Source of the DNA: an uncultured bacterium
Lineage (GTDB): Bacteria; Bacillota; Negativicutes; Veillonellales; Veillonellaceae
Reading direction: 5' to 3'
DNA length: 31,287 bases
NCBI GenBank assembly: GCA_905214495.1
Contig: CAJMLW010000020.1
Coordinates: forward strand, 1 to 31,287
How positions within the stretch are numbered: the first letter of the stretch is position 1; the number at the start of each line of letters is the position of its first letter. Shown piece by piece: positions 24,922 through 31,165 of this stretch. The position numbers were made by a program, and so were the translations under genes. The notes below the pieces were generated by a model. The model was not told the origin of the DNA. It did not search any database and worked only from the letters and a program-made list of their open reading frames with translations.

Positions 24922-25926
24922 ATGGAATTATTAGTCTGTATAAAACAAGTACCGGATACGTCAGAAATTAAACTGGATCCGGAAACAAATAATCTCATCC
25001 GCACAGGCCTGCCTAGCATTGTAAACCCTTACGACATGCATGCTCTTGAGGCGGCTTTGACTGTGAAAGATCAAATTGAAGGCAGTCGCGTTACGGTTGT
25101 GACCATGGGCCCTCCACAAGCCGAAGAGGCATTGCGTCAATGCTTGGCACTAGGCGCTGATGATGCGGTGCTCGTAACGGACCGTGCCTTTGGTGGTGCC
25201 GATACCTTGGCTACAAGCTATACGATTGCATCCGCTATTCGTCATATTCAACGAACCATGAACCGTCAATTCCAAATTATTTTCTGCGGTAAACAAGCTA
25301 TCGATGGAGATACAGCACAGGTGGGCCCTCAAATCGCAGAGGAACTCGGTATGGCACAAGCTACCTATGCTTGTGAATTTTCCGTAGACCAAGCCTCTCA
25401 AAAGGCGATTGTAAAGCGGGAGCACGAGAACGGTTATGAAGTGATTGAAGCTCCGTTGCCATTGCTTGTGACGACGACCGCCGAACTTAACGAGCCACGT
25501 CAACCTGGCCTTTGGAGCTCCATTTATGCGAAACGATATACCATTAATCATATTACCTTGCGTGATATGCCTCATATTGATGAAAGCCGCATTGGCCTTA
25601 CTGGTTCCCCAACACGGGTACGCAAGGTATACCAACCACCGCTTCGTGGCAAGGTAGAAATGATTTCATCCGTCGACGAAGGGGCGAAAAAGGTGCTTGA
25701 ATTGGCATACCACATCAAGCCTGAAAAGTTCGCACACCTCTTGGTGCCAAATGACACACCGATTGTAGAGGTGCAAGACGATGAGGGCATTGACGTAAAT
25801 GACCCCGTACGGCGAGCTGCGTCTGTTGAAAGCATGGTGCCTAGCGAACCTAAGGCGGTAGATCCAAATACATTTGCAGCAGAGGCCGCTAAAGCTGATG
25901 CTGTTTCCGAAGGAGGTGACCGATAA
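24922..25926 (+). CDS. fixA: Electron transfer flavoprotein beta subunit (FixA/EtfB)
   Basis: This 334-residue protein opens with the family motif LVCIKQVPDTSEIKLD. LVTDRAFGGADTLATSYTIA and FCGKQAIDGDTAQVGPQIAE are the nucleotide-binding signatures of EtfB. The usual length is about 255-285, so the C-terminal part is long: after the region ending near VRKVYQPP there are about 85 more residues, acidic and Ala-rich at the very end. In bifurcating Etf proteins this subunit binds an FAD near the NADH site. It overlaps etfA by one base. The operon arrangement supports FixABCX-type electron bifurcation, though no partner dehydrogenase is encoded nearby. Confidence 0.9.
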   Translation: MELLVCIKQVPDTSEIKLDPETNNLIRTGLPSIVNPYDMHALEAALTVKDQIEGSRVTVVTMGPPQAEEALRQCLALGADDAVLVTDRAFGGADTLATSYTIASAIRHIQRTMNRQFQIIFCGKQAIDGDTAQVGPQIAEELGMAQATYACEFSVDQASQKAIVKREHENGYEVIEAPLPLLVTTTAELNEPRQPGLWSSIYAKRYTINHITLRDMPHIDESRIGLTGSPTRVRKVYQPPLRGKVEMISSVDEGAKKVLELAYHIKPEKFAHLLVPNDTPIVEVQDDEGIDVNDPVRRAASVESMVPSEPKAVDPNTFAAEAAKADAVSEGGDR

Positions 25927-26921
25927 TGACAAATTTTGATGAATACAGAGACGTTTTTGTCGTAGCTGATACCATTGATGACGTAGTGCATCCAGTTACG
26001 TATGAACTTATCGGTCAAGCCCGCCGCATCGCCAAGGAACTGGGCCAGCTCGTGCAAGTAATGCTTCTCGGTGAAAACGTACAAGCTGAGGCTGAGGAAC
26101 TTGTGGCTCATGGTGCCGATATTGTTCATGTTTTTGAAAGTCCCCTCTTGAAATACTATACAACGGATGGCTATACAAAGGTATTGACGGATTTCTTTGA
26201 AGACCATAAACCGAATATCCTTTTAATTGGGGCTACTAACAATGGCCGTGACCTTGCACCGCGTATGTCTGGTCGCATGCAAAATGGCGTTGTAGCAGAT
26301 TGCACTATCCTAACCGTAGATATAGAAGAAGGCCTTGTAGAATGGACCCGTCCTGCTTTAGGTGGCAATATCTTGGCGGAAATTATTTCGCCAAACCACC
26401 GTCCACAAATGGGCTCTGTTCGTCCTAATGTATTTAAGAAACCTGAGCGCATTGCGGACAGTTGGGGCCGTATCCAACTTGAACAATTTGACCTCAAGCC
26501 AGAAGACATTCGCACTAAACGGTTAGATTTCATTCCTTTCAGCAAGTCTGGTTATAATATCCAAGAATCGGATATCATCGTAGCTGGCGGTCGTGGTATG
26601 GGCTCAAAGGAAAACTTTGATAAACTCTACGAACTCGCCGATGCTATCGGCGGCGTCGTAGGCGCTACCCGTCCACTCGTTGAAAAAGGCTGGATTGAAT
26701 TGCCATACCAAGTAGGCCAAACCGGTAAAACCGTAAGTCCTAAACTATACTTGGCATTTGGTATCTCTGGCGCAATCCAACACGTAAGCGGCATCTCTGG
26801 TGCCGATACAATCGTGGCCATTAACAACGATCCGAAGGCGGAAATATTCCAACACGCGAACTATGGGATTGTTGGGGATTGTACGGAAGTTCTCAACGAT
26901 ATGTTGGCGCATTTAAAATAG
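25926..26921 (+). CDS. fixB: Electron transfer flavoprotein alpha subunit (FixB/EtfA)
   Basis: This 331-residue protein starts at 25926, sharing one base with the etfB stop, with GGAGGTGA just upstream. The N-terminal Rossmann-like domain (residues 1-190) contains LLIGATNNGRDLAPRMSGRM. The C-terminal FAD domain has VAGGRGMGSKENFDKLYELA, VVGATRPLVEKGWIELPYQV, GQTGKTVSPKLYLAFGISGA, and INNDPKAEIFQHANYGIVGD, the full set of EtfA FAD-binding motifs. It completes the C-X-A-B operon. The left arm of a very long inverted repeat begins at the last base of its stop codon. Confidence 0.92.
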   Translation: MTNFDEYRDVFVVADTIDDVVHPVTYELIGQARRIAKELGQLVQVMLLGENVQAEAEELVAHGADIVHVFESPLLKYYTTDGYTKVLTDFFEDHKPNILLIGATNNGRDLAPRMSGRMQNGVVADCTILTVDIEEGLVEWTRPALGGNILAEIISPNHRPQMGSVRPNVFKKPERIADSWGRIQLEQFDLKPEDIRTKRLDFIPFSKSGYNIQESDIIVAGGRGMGSKENFDKLYELADAIGGVVGATRPLVEKGWIELPYQVGQTGKTVSPKLYLAFGISGAIQHVSGISGADTIVAINNDPKAEIFQHANYGIVGDCTEVLNDMLAHLK

Positions 26922-27102
26922 AAAATAAAAAGATTGGGCTATTATCTTAATTGCTGTAGAAGAAAGGCACCATTCCGAAAAACTCCACCGGCCGGGTCTG
27001 ACTCCGGCCTTCGGCCTCCGCAGGGCCAAAGTCGTTTTTCGAAATGGTGCCTTTCTTAAACTCTACAGTCAATATAGGACTAGGCCCAATCTTTTTATTT
27101 TC
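26921..27102. terminator. Triple-nested long inverted repeat after etfA
   Basis: The outer arms (26921-26939 and 27084-27102) are a perfect 19-bp match that is A-rich on the left and T-rich on the right. Inside, CTGTAGA (26954-26960) pairs with TCTACAG (27062-27068), AGAAAGGCACCATT (26961-26974) with AATGGTGCCTTTCT (27043-27056), and CGAAAAAC (26976-26983) with GTTTTTCG (27034-27041). The core (26984-27033) is GC-rich with GGCC repeats. Total co-linear pairing is about 48 bp. Termination of the etf operon is the likely minimum function. The rest of 26922-27204 holds no gene; an extended -10 TGG-TAAAAT lies at 27151-27159. Confidence 0.75.
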
Positions 27103-27204
27103 ATTAAATCCTGCGCCGACATACTCGTTAGAATAATATAAATAGAAGTGTGGTAAAATGGTGTTATACATATCATAGATGAATGGATGTAGGGAGGTGA
27201 TGTT

Positions 27205-27702
27205 GTGACTGCTGATAGTAATGGTTATGTAGGTTTTGGTGGATTTCGCAATGCACCAGTTGTTATGGGTGGTACAAGTTACACACCGCCTAATCCTATG
27301 GATTTAAATTCCTGTTGGGGTGAATTAATAGCTAGCTGCCAAGAGCTAGAGGAAAATCCGTTAGAACGATCGATCCTATTATATGCCGAGATGGCTCGTA
27401 ACCAGTTCTTTGGCGATGACAATAAACGAACCGCTCTGCTCATGATGAATGGAAATCTAATTCAGAATGGATTATGCCCAATTACGATTACAAAATCTCG
27501 AGAAGTAGAATATCGGACTGCTTTAATTGGATATTATGAAAGCCCTGAGCAACATCGCATTCAATTCTTCGATTTCCTAAAACAAGAACAACAAACCATG
27601 CTAAAACGCTGGGGCTATGAAATCCAAGATGTAAATGAAACCGAACTTGGTAAAACTATAGATGCAAATCCAAAAGAAGGATCCACAAAACATAAATTAT
27701 AA
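27205..27702 (+). CDS. Small Fic-domain-like protein lacking the catalytic histidine
   Basis: This 165-residue protein starts at a GTG (27205) with a perfect GGGAGGTGA four bases upstream; no upstream in-frame start has a comparable site. FGGFRNAPVVMGGTSYTPPN resembles the flap segment before the Fic motif, and FFGDDNKRTALLMMNGNLIQ aligns with the Fic core HPFxDGNKR. The catalytic His is Gln67, the Pro is Phe68 and the first Gly is Asp72, while Asn73-Lys74-Arg75 are kept. AMP or phosphate transfer by the standard mechanism would therefore be lost. The N-terminal helices of full Fic proteins are absent, so this is either a minimal non-catalytic Fic relative or a domesticated remnant. The C-terminal 30 residues are polar and unrecognised. 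Confidence 0.6.
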   Translation: MTADSNGYVGFGGFRNAPVVMGGTSYTPPNPMDLNSCWGELIASCQELEENPLERSILLYAEMARNQFFGDDNKRTALLMMNGNLIQNGLCPITITKSREVEYRTALIGYYESPEQHRIQFFDFLKQEQQTMLKRWGYEIQDVNETELGKTIDANPKEGSTKHKL

Positions 27703-27706
27703 TTGA

Positions 27707-27775
27707 GGTCCTGAATTACTACTCTCCCTTTCCCTGTAATGAAAATCTTTGCGATTCATTATGTAATTCAGGACC
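27707..27775. terminator. Nested inverted repeat after the Fic-like gene
   Basis: GGTCCTGAATTAC (27707-27719) and GTAATTCAGGACC (27763-27775) match perfectly; inside, AATGAA and TTCATT form a second short stem around 27737-27760. No T run follows, so intrinsic termination is uncertain. Confidence 0.55.
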
Positions 27776-27790
27776 GATGTATTTAATGAA

Positions 27791-27868
27791 TGTGAAGGCA
27801 GGGGCTGAAAAAAGACTTCGGGTCCCGCTTGCGCGATAGCGTGTCTTTTTTCAGCCCCTGCCTTCACA
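27791..27868. terminator. Perfect 26-bp inverted repeat upstream of the SDR gene
   Basis: Arms 27791-27816 and 27843-27868 are exact reverse complements over 26 bases. Key parts are TGTGAAGGCAGGGGCTG, then an A run and GAC on the left, with the T run on the right inside the stem. The loop has CGCT/AGCG. It ends nine bases before the Shine-Dalgarno sequence (27877-27884) of the next gene. It can terminate transcripts from either side and would make a very stable RNA hairpin. Confidence 0.8.
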
Positions 27869-27891
27869 GTTAACTTAAAGGAGGAATACAT

Positions 27892-28650
27892 ATGAACCGC
27901 AAAATTTTCGTTACAGGTGCTACTTCTGGTATTGGCCTTGAGTGTGCCCGTGCTTTCGCTCAAGATGGAGATAATGTATTGATTGCTGGTCGTCGTGCAG
28001 ACCGATTGGTGGCAATTAAGGAGGATTTTGAGCAGCAATATGGCGTTCGTGTAGATACGCTCGTTCTCGATGTGAGCAAACGCGAAGATGTAGAGTCTAA
28101 GGTAAAACCAGCTATCGAGGCATTCGGTGGTATCGATGTATTAGTGAATAATGCTGGCCTTGCACAAGGTCTTGATGATTTTCAAGATAGTTCTGTTGAT
28201 GATGCGGTAACCATGATCAATACAAATGTAATTGGTCTTATTTATGTAACAAAAGCGGTGCTACCATTCATGTTGGCTCAAAATAGTGGTCATATTGTCA
28301 ATATGGGATCTACAGCAGGTATTTATGCATATCCAAAGGGCGCTGTGTATTGTGCTACTAAGGCAGCTGTTAAGACTTTGAGTGATGGTATTCGTATGGA
28401 TACGATTGCTACAGATATTAAGGTGACTACCATTCAACCAGGTATTGTAGAAACGCCATTTAGTGAAGTTCGCTTTCACGGAGATGCTGAAAGAGCAGCT
28501 TCCGTTTATGCTGGCATTGAGGCAGTTCAACCAGAGGATGTAGCAGATGTTGTATTGTATGTAACAAACCAACCTAAACGCATGCAAATTTCAGATGTAA
28601 CAATTATGGCGAACCAACAAGCGGCAGGATTTATGGTTCATAAGAAATAA
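27892..28650 (+). CDS. Short-chain dehydrogenase/reductase, YdfG-like
   Basis: This 252-residue protein starts at 27892 behind AAAGGAGG. Classical SDR motifs are TGATSGIG (residues 8-15) for the nucleotide, GRR at the end of the second strand favouring NADP(H), NNAG, and the catalytic Ser140, Tyr153 and Lys157 (YCATK). IQPGIVETPFSEVRFHGD is characteristic of the YdfG group, which oxidises L-allo-threonine, serine and 3-hydroxy acids or reduces malonic semialdehyde. Substrate assignment to that group is by resemblance only. The gene sits between a large hairpin and a strong promoter for the next genes, so it is probably monocistronic. A promoter of its own upstream of the hairpin is not obvious. 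Confidence 0.85.
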   Translation: MNRKIFVTGATSGIGLECARAFAQDGDNVLIAGRRADRLVAIKEDFEQQYGVRVDTLVLDVSKREDVESKVKPAIEAFGGIDVLVNNAGLAQGLDDFQDSSVDDAVTMINTNVIGLIYVTKAVLPFMLAQNSGHIVNMGSTAGIYAYPKGAVYCATKAAVKTLSDGIRMDTIATDIKVTTIQPGIVETPFSEVRFHGDAERAASVYAGIEAVQPEDVADVVLYVTNQPKRMQISDVTIMANQQAAGFMVHKK

Positions 28651-28654
28651 TTAT

Positions 28655-28683
28655 TTGAAATCTTATATCATTTAGGATATAAT
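28655..28683 (+). promoter_or_regulatory. Strong sigma-70-type promoter for the exported protein pair
   Basis: TTGAAA (28655-28660), a 17-bp spacer and a perfect TATAAT (28678-28683). The spacer contains the dyad TATATC/GATATA, which overlaps the -10 and could be a regulator site. It lies 60 bases before the start at 28743. Confidence 0.75.
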
Positions 28684-28742
28684 CATTCATAATTTTTTTG
28701 TACATATCATTTTGCAAAATACATTTTGCGGAGTATATCGTT

Positions 28743-29342
28743 ATGACCTTAATACTAAAGAAATCTTTTTTGATAGCTTTAGCTTGCGTCTGTGTAGGTA
28801 CCTATGGAGTCGTTGAGGCTCAAGGTGCAACGGATGCACAAATTAGAGTTTCTGAACCCATAGAAATGTCTGTTGAAGCAGCTGTTCCTGGCGTTATTAT
28901 GCCAAGTCCCGTACATGTGTTTACCACTGTAGAAGAAGCATCTGAATATATAGGATTTCGACCTCAGATGCTGAAGCTATTGCCTGTAGGTTTTAATATT
29001 CAATCTGTCATAACCTTAGAGAAAGATATATTACAAGTTGTTTATGTCTATGAACCTGGTGCGGAGCCATATTATAACCAAGCTGGCGGCGCATATATTA
29101 TATATCGCTCATCTAAATTACCTGGCGATATTAGCGGCGACCACAAGATACATAAGGTTATAGAAACTGAAAGTGTAGATGGTACAAAGGTTACTTTCAA
29201 AGGTGATAAAAACAAGGTCTATCTTGTATCGTGGATGAAAGATGGACAAAATCACTCGTTAGATTTTTATCGTCCCGTTACACGAGATGTGGCGAAGGCT
29301 ATTATCCGTAATATTGTGGAAGAAAAATCACATATAAAATAA
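28743..29342 (+). CDS. Exported protein with DUF4367-like domain (1)
   Basis: This 199-residue protein starts at 28743 with GGAGT about eight bases upstream; the longer frame from 28698 would put 15 polar residues before the signal. Residues 1-28 are a signal peptide (KKSFLIALACVCVG core, EAQG cleavage region). The mature part has HVFTTVEEASEYIGF, LKLLPVGFNIQSV, DILQVVYVYEPG, GTKVTFKGDKNKVYLVSWMK and a final helix RPVTRDVAKAIIRNIV. The pattern (LP-x-G-[YF], repeated beta strands, W-x-x-[DG]-G-Q) resembles DUF4367-type domains found in anti-sigma and sporulation-related proteins, here without a membrane anchor. Function is unknown. It is a paralogue of the next gene, sharing the strong upstream promoter. 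Confidence 0.7.
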   Translation: MTLILKKSFLIALACVCVGTYGVVEAQGATDAQIRVSEPIEMSVEAAVPGVIMPSPVHVFTTVEEASEYIGFRPQMLKLLPVGFNIQSVITLEKDILQVVYVYEPGAEPYYNQAGGAYIIYRSSKLPGDISGDHKIHKVIETESVDGTKVTFKGDKNKVYLVSWMKDGQNHSLDFYRPVTRDVAKAIIRNIVEEKSHIK

Positions 29343-29388
29343 ATGTGTTTTTAATAATTTTGGTGTTAACCGAAGGAGGATTATACGG

Positions 29389-29982
29389 ATGGTTAAAAAA
29401 TTTCTATTGATGGCGGTTGCCTGTGCATGCGTAGGTTCTTATACTGTAGCTGGTGCTCAAGGAACTTTTGATGTACCACCTGATCCAGCTAAGCCTATGG
29501 TAGCAGGACAAGCAGCACCTATGGTTGGCATGCCAAATCCTATACATGAGTTTAGCACTATTGATGAAGCCGCTAAATATATGAATATTATGCCTCATCT
29601 ACCTAAAGTATTACCTGTAGGCTACAATATTGAGTTTGTAAGCACAATCAATAAAGATGTATTGCAAGTTGTGTATGTTTACCAAGCTGGCAAAGATGCA
29701 ACTCGCAATCAAGCAGTAGGTAAACGCATTGTATATCGTGTAGCTAATGCAACAGGGGATATCAGCGGCGATTACAACAATTATCGCGTGACAGCTACTG
29801 AAAAAGTAAACGGTACAAAGGTTACTTTCAAAGGTGGCGACAAAATGGTATACCTCGTAGGTTGGACGAAAGATGGTCAAACCCATGTGATGTACTTTGA
29901 GCGTCCTGTAACTCGCAATATGGCAAAAGCCATCATTGCTAACACTGTTGCACCTACAGCACATACAGCACCTACAAAATAA
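29389..29982 (+). CDS. Exported protein with DUF4367-like domain (2)
   Basis: This 197-residue protein starts at 29389 behind AAGGAGGA. The signal peptide is MVKKFLLMAVACACVGSY to about AGAQG. The mature chain repeats the layout of the preceding protein: HEFSTIDEAAKYMNI, PKVLPVGYNIEFVST, DVLQVVYVYQAGKD, ATGDISGDYN, GTKVTFKGGDKMVYLVGWTK and RPVTRNMAKAIIANTV, with a short Thr/Pro/Ala tail. The two are tandem duplicates. The strongly conserved TKVTFKG and YVY segments suggest a shared beta-sheet core. A periplasmic location is likely in a diderm. Function is unknown; adjacency to the metal or peptide importer may be coincidental, since a terminator and new regulatory sites lie between. Confidence 0.7.
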   Translation: MVKKFLLMAVACACVGSYTVAGAQGTFDVPPDPAKPMVAGQAAPMVGMPNPIHEFSTIDEAAKYMNIMPHLPKVLPVGYNIEFVSTINKDVLQVVYVYQAGKDATRNQAVGKRIVYRVANATGDISGDYNNYRVTATEKVNGTKVTFKGGDKMVYLVGWTKDGQTHVMYFERPVTRNMAKAIIANTVAPTAHTAPTK

Positions 29983-30057
29983 TATAACAGTCCAGCCTAG
30001 TGGAATAGGCATGCGAGCTGTAGTGAAGCACTCGCATGGACACTGTAAGGGTTATAT
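29982..30057 (+). other. Possible three-way-junction RNA structure
   Basis: ACAGT-CC (29987-29993) can pair with GG-(AC)-ACTGT (30038-30046) as a closing stem. GCCT (29995-29998) pairs with AGGC (30007-30010), and ATGCGAG (30011-30017) pairs perfectly with CTCGCAT (30031-30037). The stems abut with almost no unpaired bases, as in folded RNAs. An alternative outer stem ATATAAC (29982-29988) / GTTATAT (30051-30057) shares two bases with the closing stem. It starts at the stop codon of the preceding gene and precedes a terminator. Confidence 0.4.
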
Positions 30058-30063
30058 AAGAAG

Positions 30064-30090
30064 CGGCTCCTCGTATGAGGGGCCGTTTTA
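30064..30090 (+). terminator. Intrinsic terminator before the importer operon
   Basis: CGGCTCCTC (30064-30072) / GAGGGGCCG (30077-30085), with one T-G pair and a four-base loop, is followed by TTTTA. It ends the exported-protein transcript or acts together with the structured element just upstream. Confidence 0.85.
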
Positions 30091-30113
30091 GTATATATGC
30101 TAAAATTTCATAA

Positions 30114-30128
30114 TAAGAATCATTCTAA
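30114..30128. promoter_or_regulatory. Fur-family-like 7-1-7 box 1 upstream of nikB-like gene
   Basis: TAAGAAT-C-ATTCTAA has a perfect AGAAT-C-ATTCT core and agrees with the 7-1-7 Fur/PerR/Zur pattern TGATAAT-N-ATTATCA at most positions. It is repeated 41 bp downstream as box 2. Confidence 0.5.
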
Positions 30129-30146
30129 TATACCTATAGGGGTATA
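30129..30146. promoter_or_regulatory. Operator-like palindrome TATACC-GGTATA (nik side)
   Basis: TATACC (30129-30134) and GGTATA (30141-30146) are inverted around TATAGG. The stretch 30130-30146 nearly repeats 2515-2532 upstream of exbB. The AT-rich ends and G/C centre recall CsoR/RcnR-class operators, but this is only a resemblance. Confidence 0.45.
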
Positions 30147-30154
30147 TATGAAAA

Positions 30155-30169
30155 TTAGAATCATTGTTA
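30155..30169. promoter_or_regulatory. Fur-family-like 7-1-7 box 2 upstream of nikB-like gene
   Basis: TTAGAAT-C-ATTGTTA shares AGAATCATT with box 1, in the same orientation and about four helical turns away. The left half fits the Fur-type pattern well and the right half less so. Confidence 0.45.
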
Positions 30170-30214
30170 AAATATAGATGTAATTATTTTGTGATAAAGA
30201 AGGCAGGTGATGTA

Positions 30215-31165
30215 TTGTATCGATTAATACTGCAGCGTTTGGCAAGTATTGTAGGTATTTTATTGGTTGTTACCATCGGTACATTTGTATTGATAAAATT
30301 ATCTCCTATTGACCCCGTGTCGATGAAGTTTAATCTTCTAGGAGCTACACCAGATCCAGTTGTAGTTGCACAGATACGAGAGCAGTTGGGGCTCAATGAT
30401 CCTTGGTGGCAGCAATACTTACGTTGGTTAGGTCAAATTGTACAAGGGGACTTTGGTGAGTCCATTCTGTATGCTTTACCAGTAGCGACCATTCTTGGTG
30501 GCGCCTTGCCTAATACCTTAGGGCTCGTATCCTTATCTCTTGTTATGGGGATAGTGGTGACCATACCGCTCGGTATGCTATCTGCAAAGTATCAAGACTC
30601 ATGGATTGATCATGGGGTTCGTCTCGTTACATTCCTAGCGTTAGCAATCCCTGGGTTCTGGGTCGGTTTATTATTACTGTACTTATTCGGTGTTAAATTA
30701 CAGCTAGTGTCGGTAACGAATACCAATGGCTTTTCTGCCTATGTATTGCCCGCAGTAACCCTTGCTTTATGGATATGTGGTCTCTACATTCGTCGATTGC
30801 GCAATGCTATTTTAGAAGTGTCGCGACAGCCCTTTGTACAGGGGGCGCGAGCATTGGGCTTGCCAGAATGGATGGTCTACACCCGTTACATATTCCCTCA
30901 TGTAGGACTTATGTTGTTGCCTATGATGGGCGTAACTATGGGCGCTATGCTAGGTGGCTCTGCTGTTATTGAAACGGTATTCTCTATAAAAGGTATTGGT
31001 TATATGATGGTGCAGGGCATTATGGCTCGCGATTATGTATTGATGCAAGGTTACATTATTTGGATTACTTTGGTGTTCATCGTGATTAATATCATCATTG
31101 ATATATTGAGTGTTTGGCTGAATCCGAAGCGAAGAGCCGCCATAAAAGGAGGCTCCTATGAATAG
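30215..31165 (+). CDS. ABC importer permease, nickel/dipeptide type (NikB/DppB-like)
   Basis: This 316-residue inner-membrane protein has a TTG start at 30215, chosen because AGGTGA (30205-30210) is four bases upstream and the resulting N-terminus (YRLILQRLASIVGILLVVTI) matches the family. The ATG at 30164 would add 17 unrelated residues and overlap the second Fur-like box. Six membrane segments are expected. Typical motifs are LIKLSPIDPV, REQLGLNDPWWQQYLRWLGQ, GDFGES, the EAA loop EVSRQPFVQGARALGLPEWM, and GSAVIETVFSIKGIGYMMVQ. The Fur-like boxes upstream favour a metal or metallophore substrate (nickel or cobalt, NikB/CntB type) over peptides, but the family cannot be split by sequence alone. 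It overlaps the next gene by 8 bp. Confidence 0.82.
   Translation: MYRLILQRLASIVGILLVVTIGTFVLIKLSPIDPVSMKFNLLGATPDPVVVAQIREQLGLNDPWWQQYLRWLGQIVQGDFGESILYALPVATILGGALPNTLGLVSLSLVMGIVVTIPLGMLSAKYQDSWIDHGVRLVTFLALAIPGFWVGLLLLYLFGVKLQLVSVTNTNGFSAYVLPAVTLALWICGLYIRRLRNAILEVSRQPFVQGARALGLPEWMVYTRYIFPHVGLMLLPMMGVTMGAMLGGSAVIETVFSIKGIGYMMVQGIMARDYVLMQGYIIWITLVFIVINIIIDILSVWLNPKRRAAIKGGSYE

Noticed and set aside
25572..26207. Minus-strand open frame spanning the etfB-etfA junction
   Set aside because: Both Etf genes are certain from motifs and coupling; the antisense frame has no domain signal.
29982..30090. NiCo riboswitch before the nickel-type permease
   Set aside because: The element is about 60-70 bases with three stems, smaller than the four-stem NiCo aptamer, and the conserved purine pattern as I know it is not evident. 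The importer's likely control sites lie after the terminator.
30164..30214. ATG start at 30164 for the NikB-like permease
   Set aside because: It would add 17 residues not expected in the family, has no ribosome binding site and overlaps the second Fur-like box. The TTG at 30215 has AGGTGA at the right spacing.
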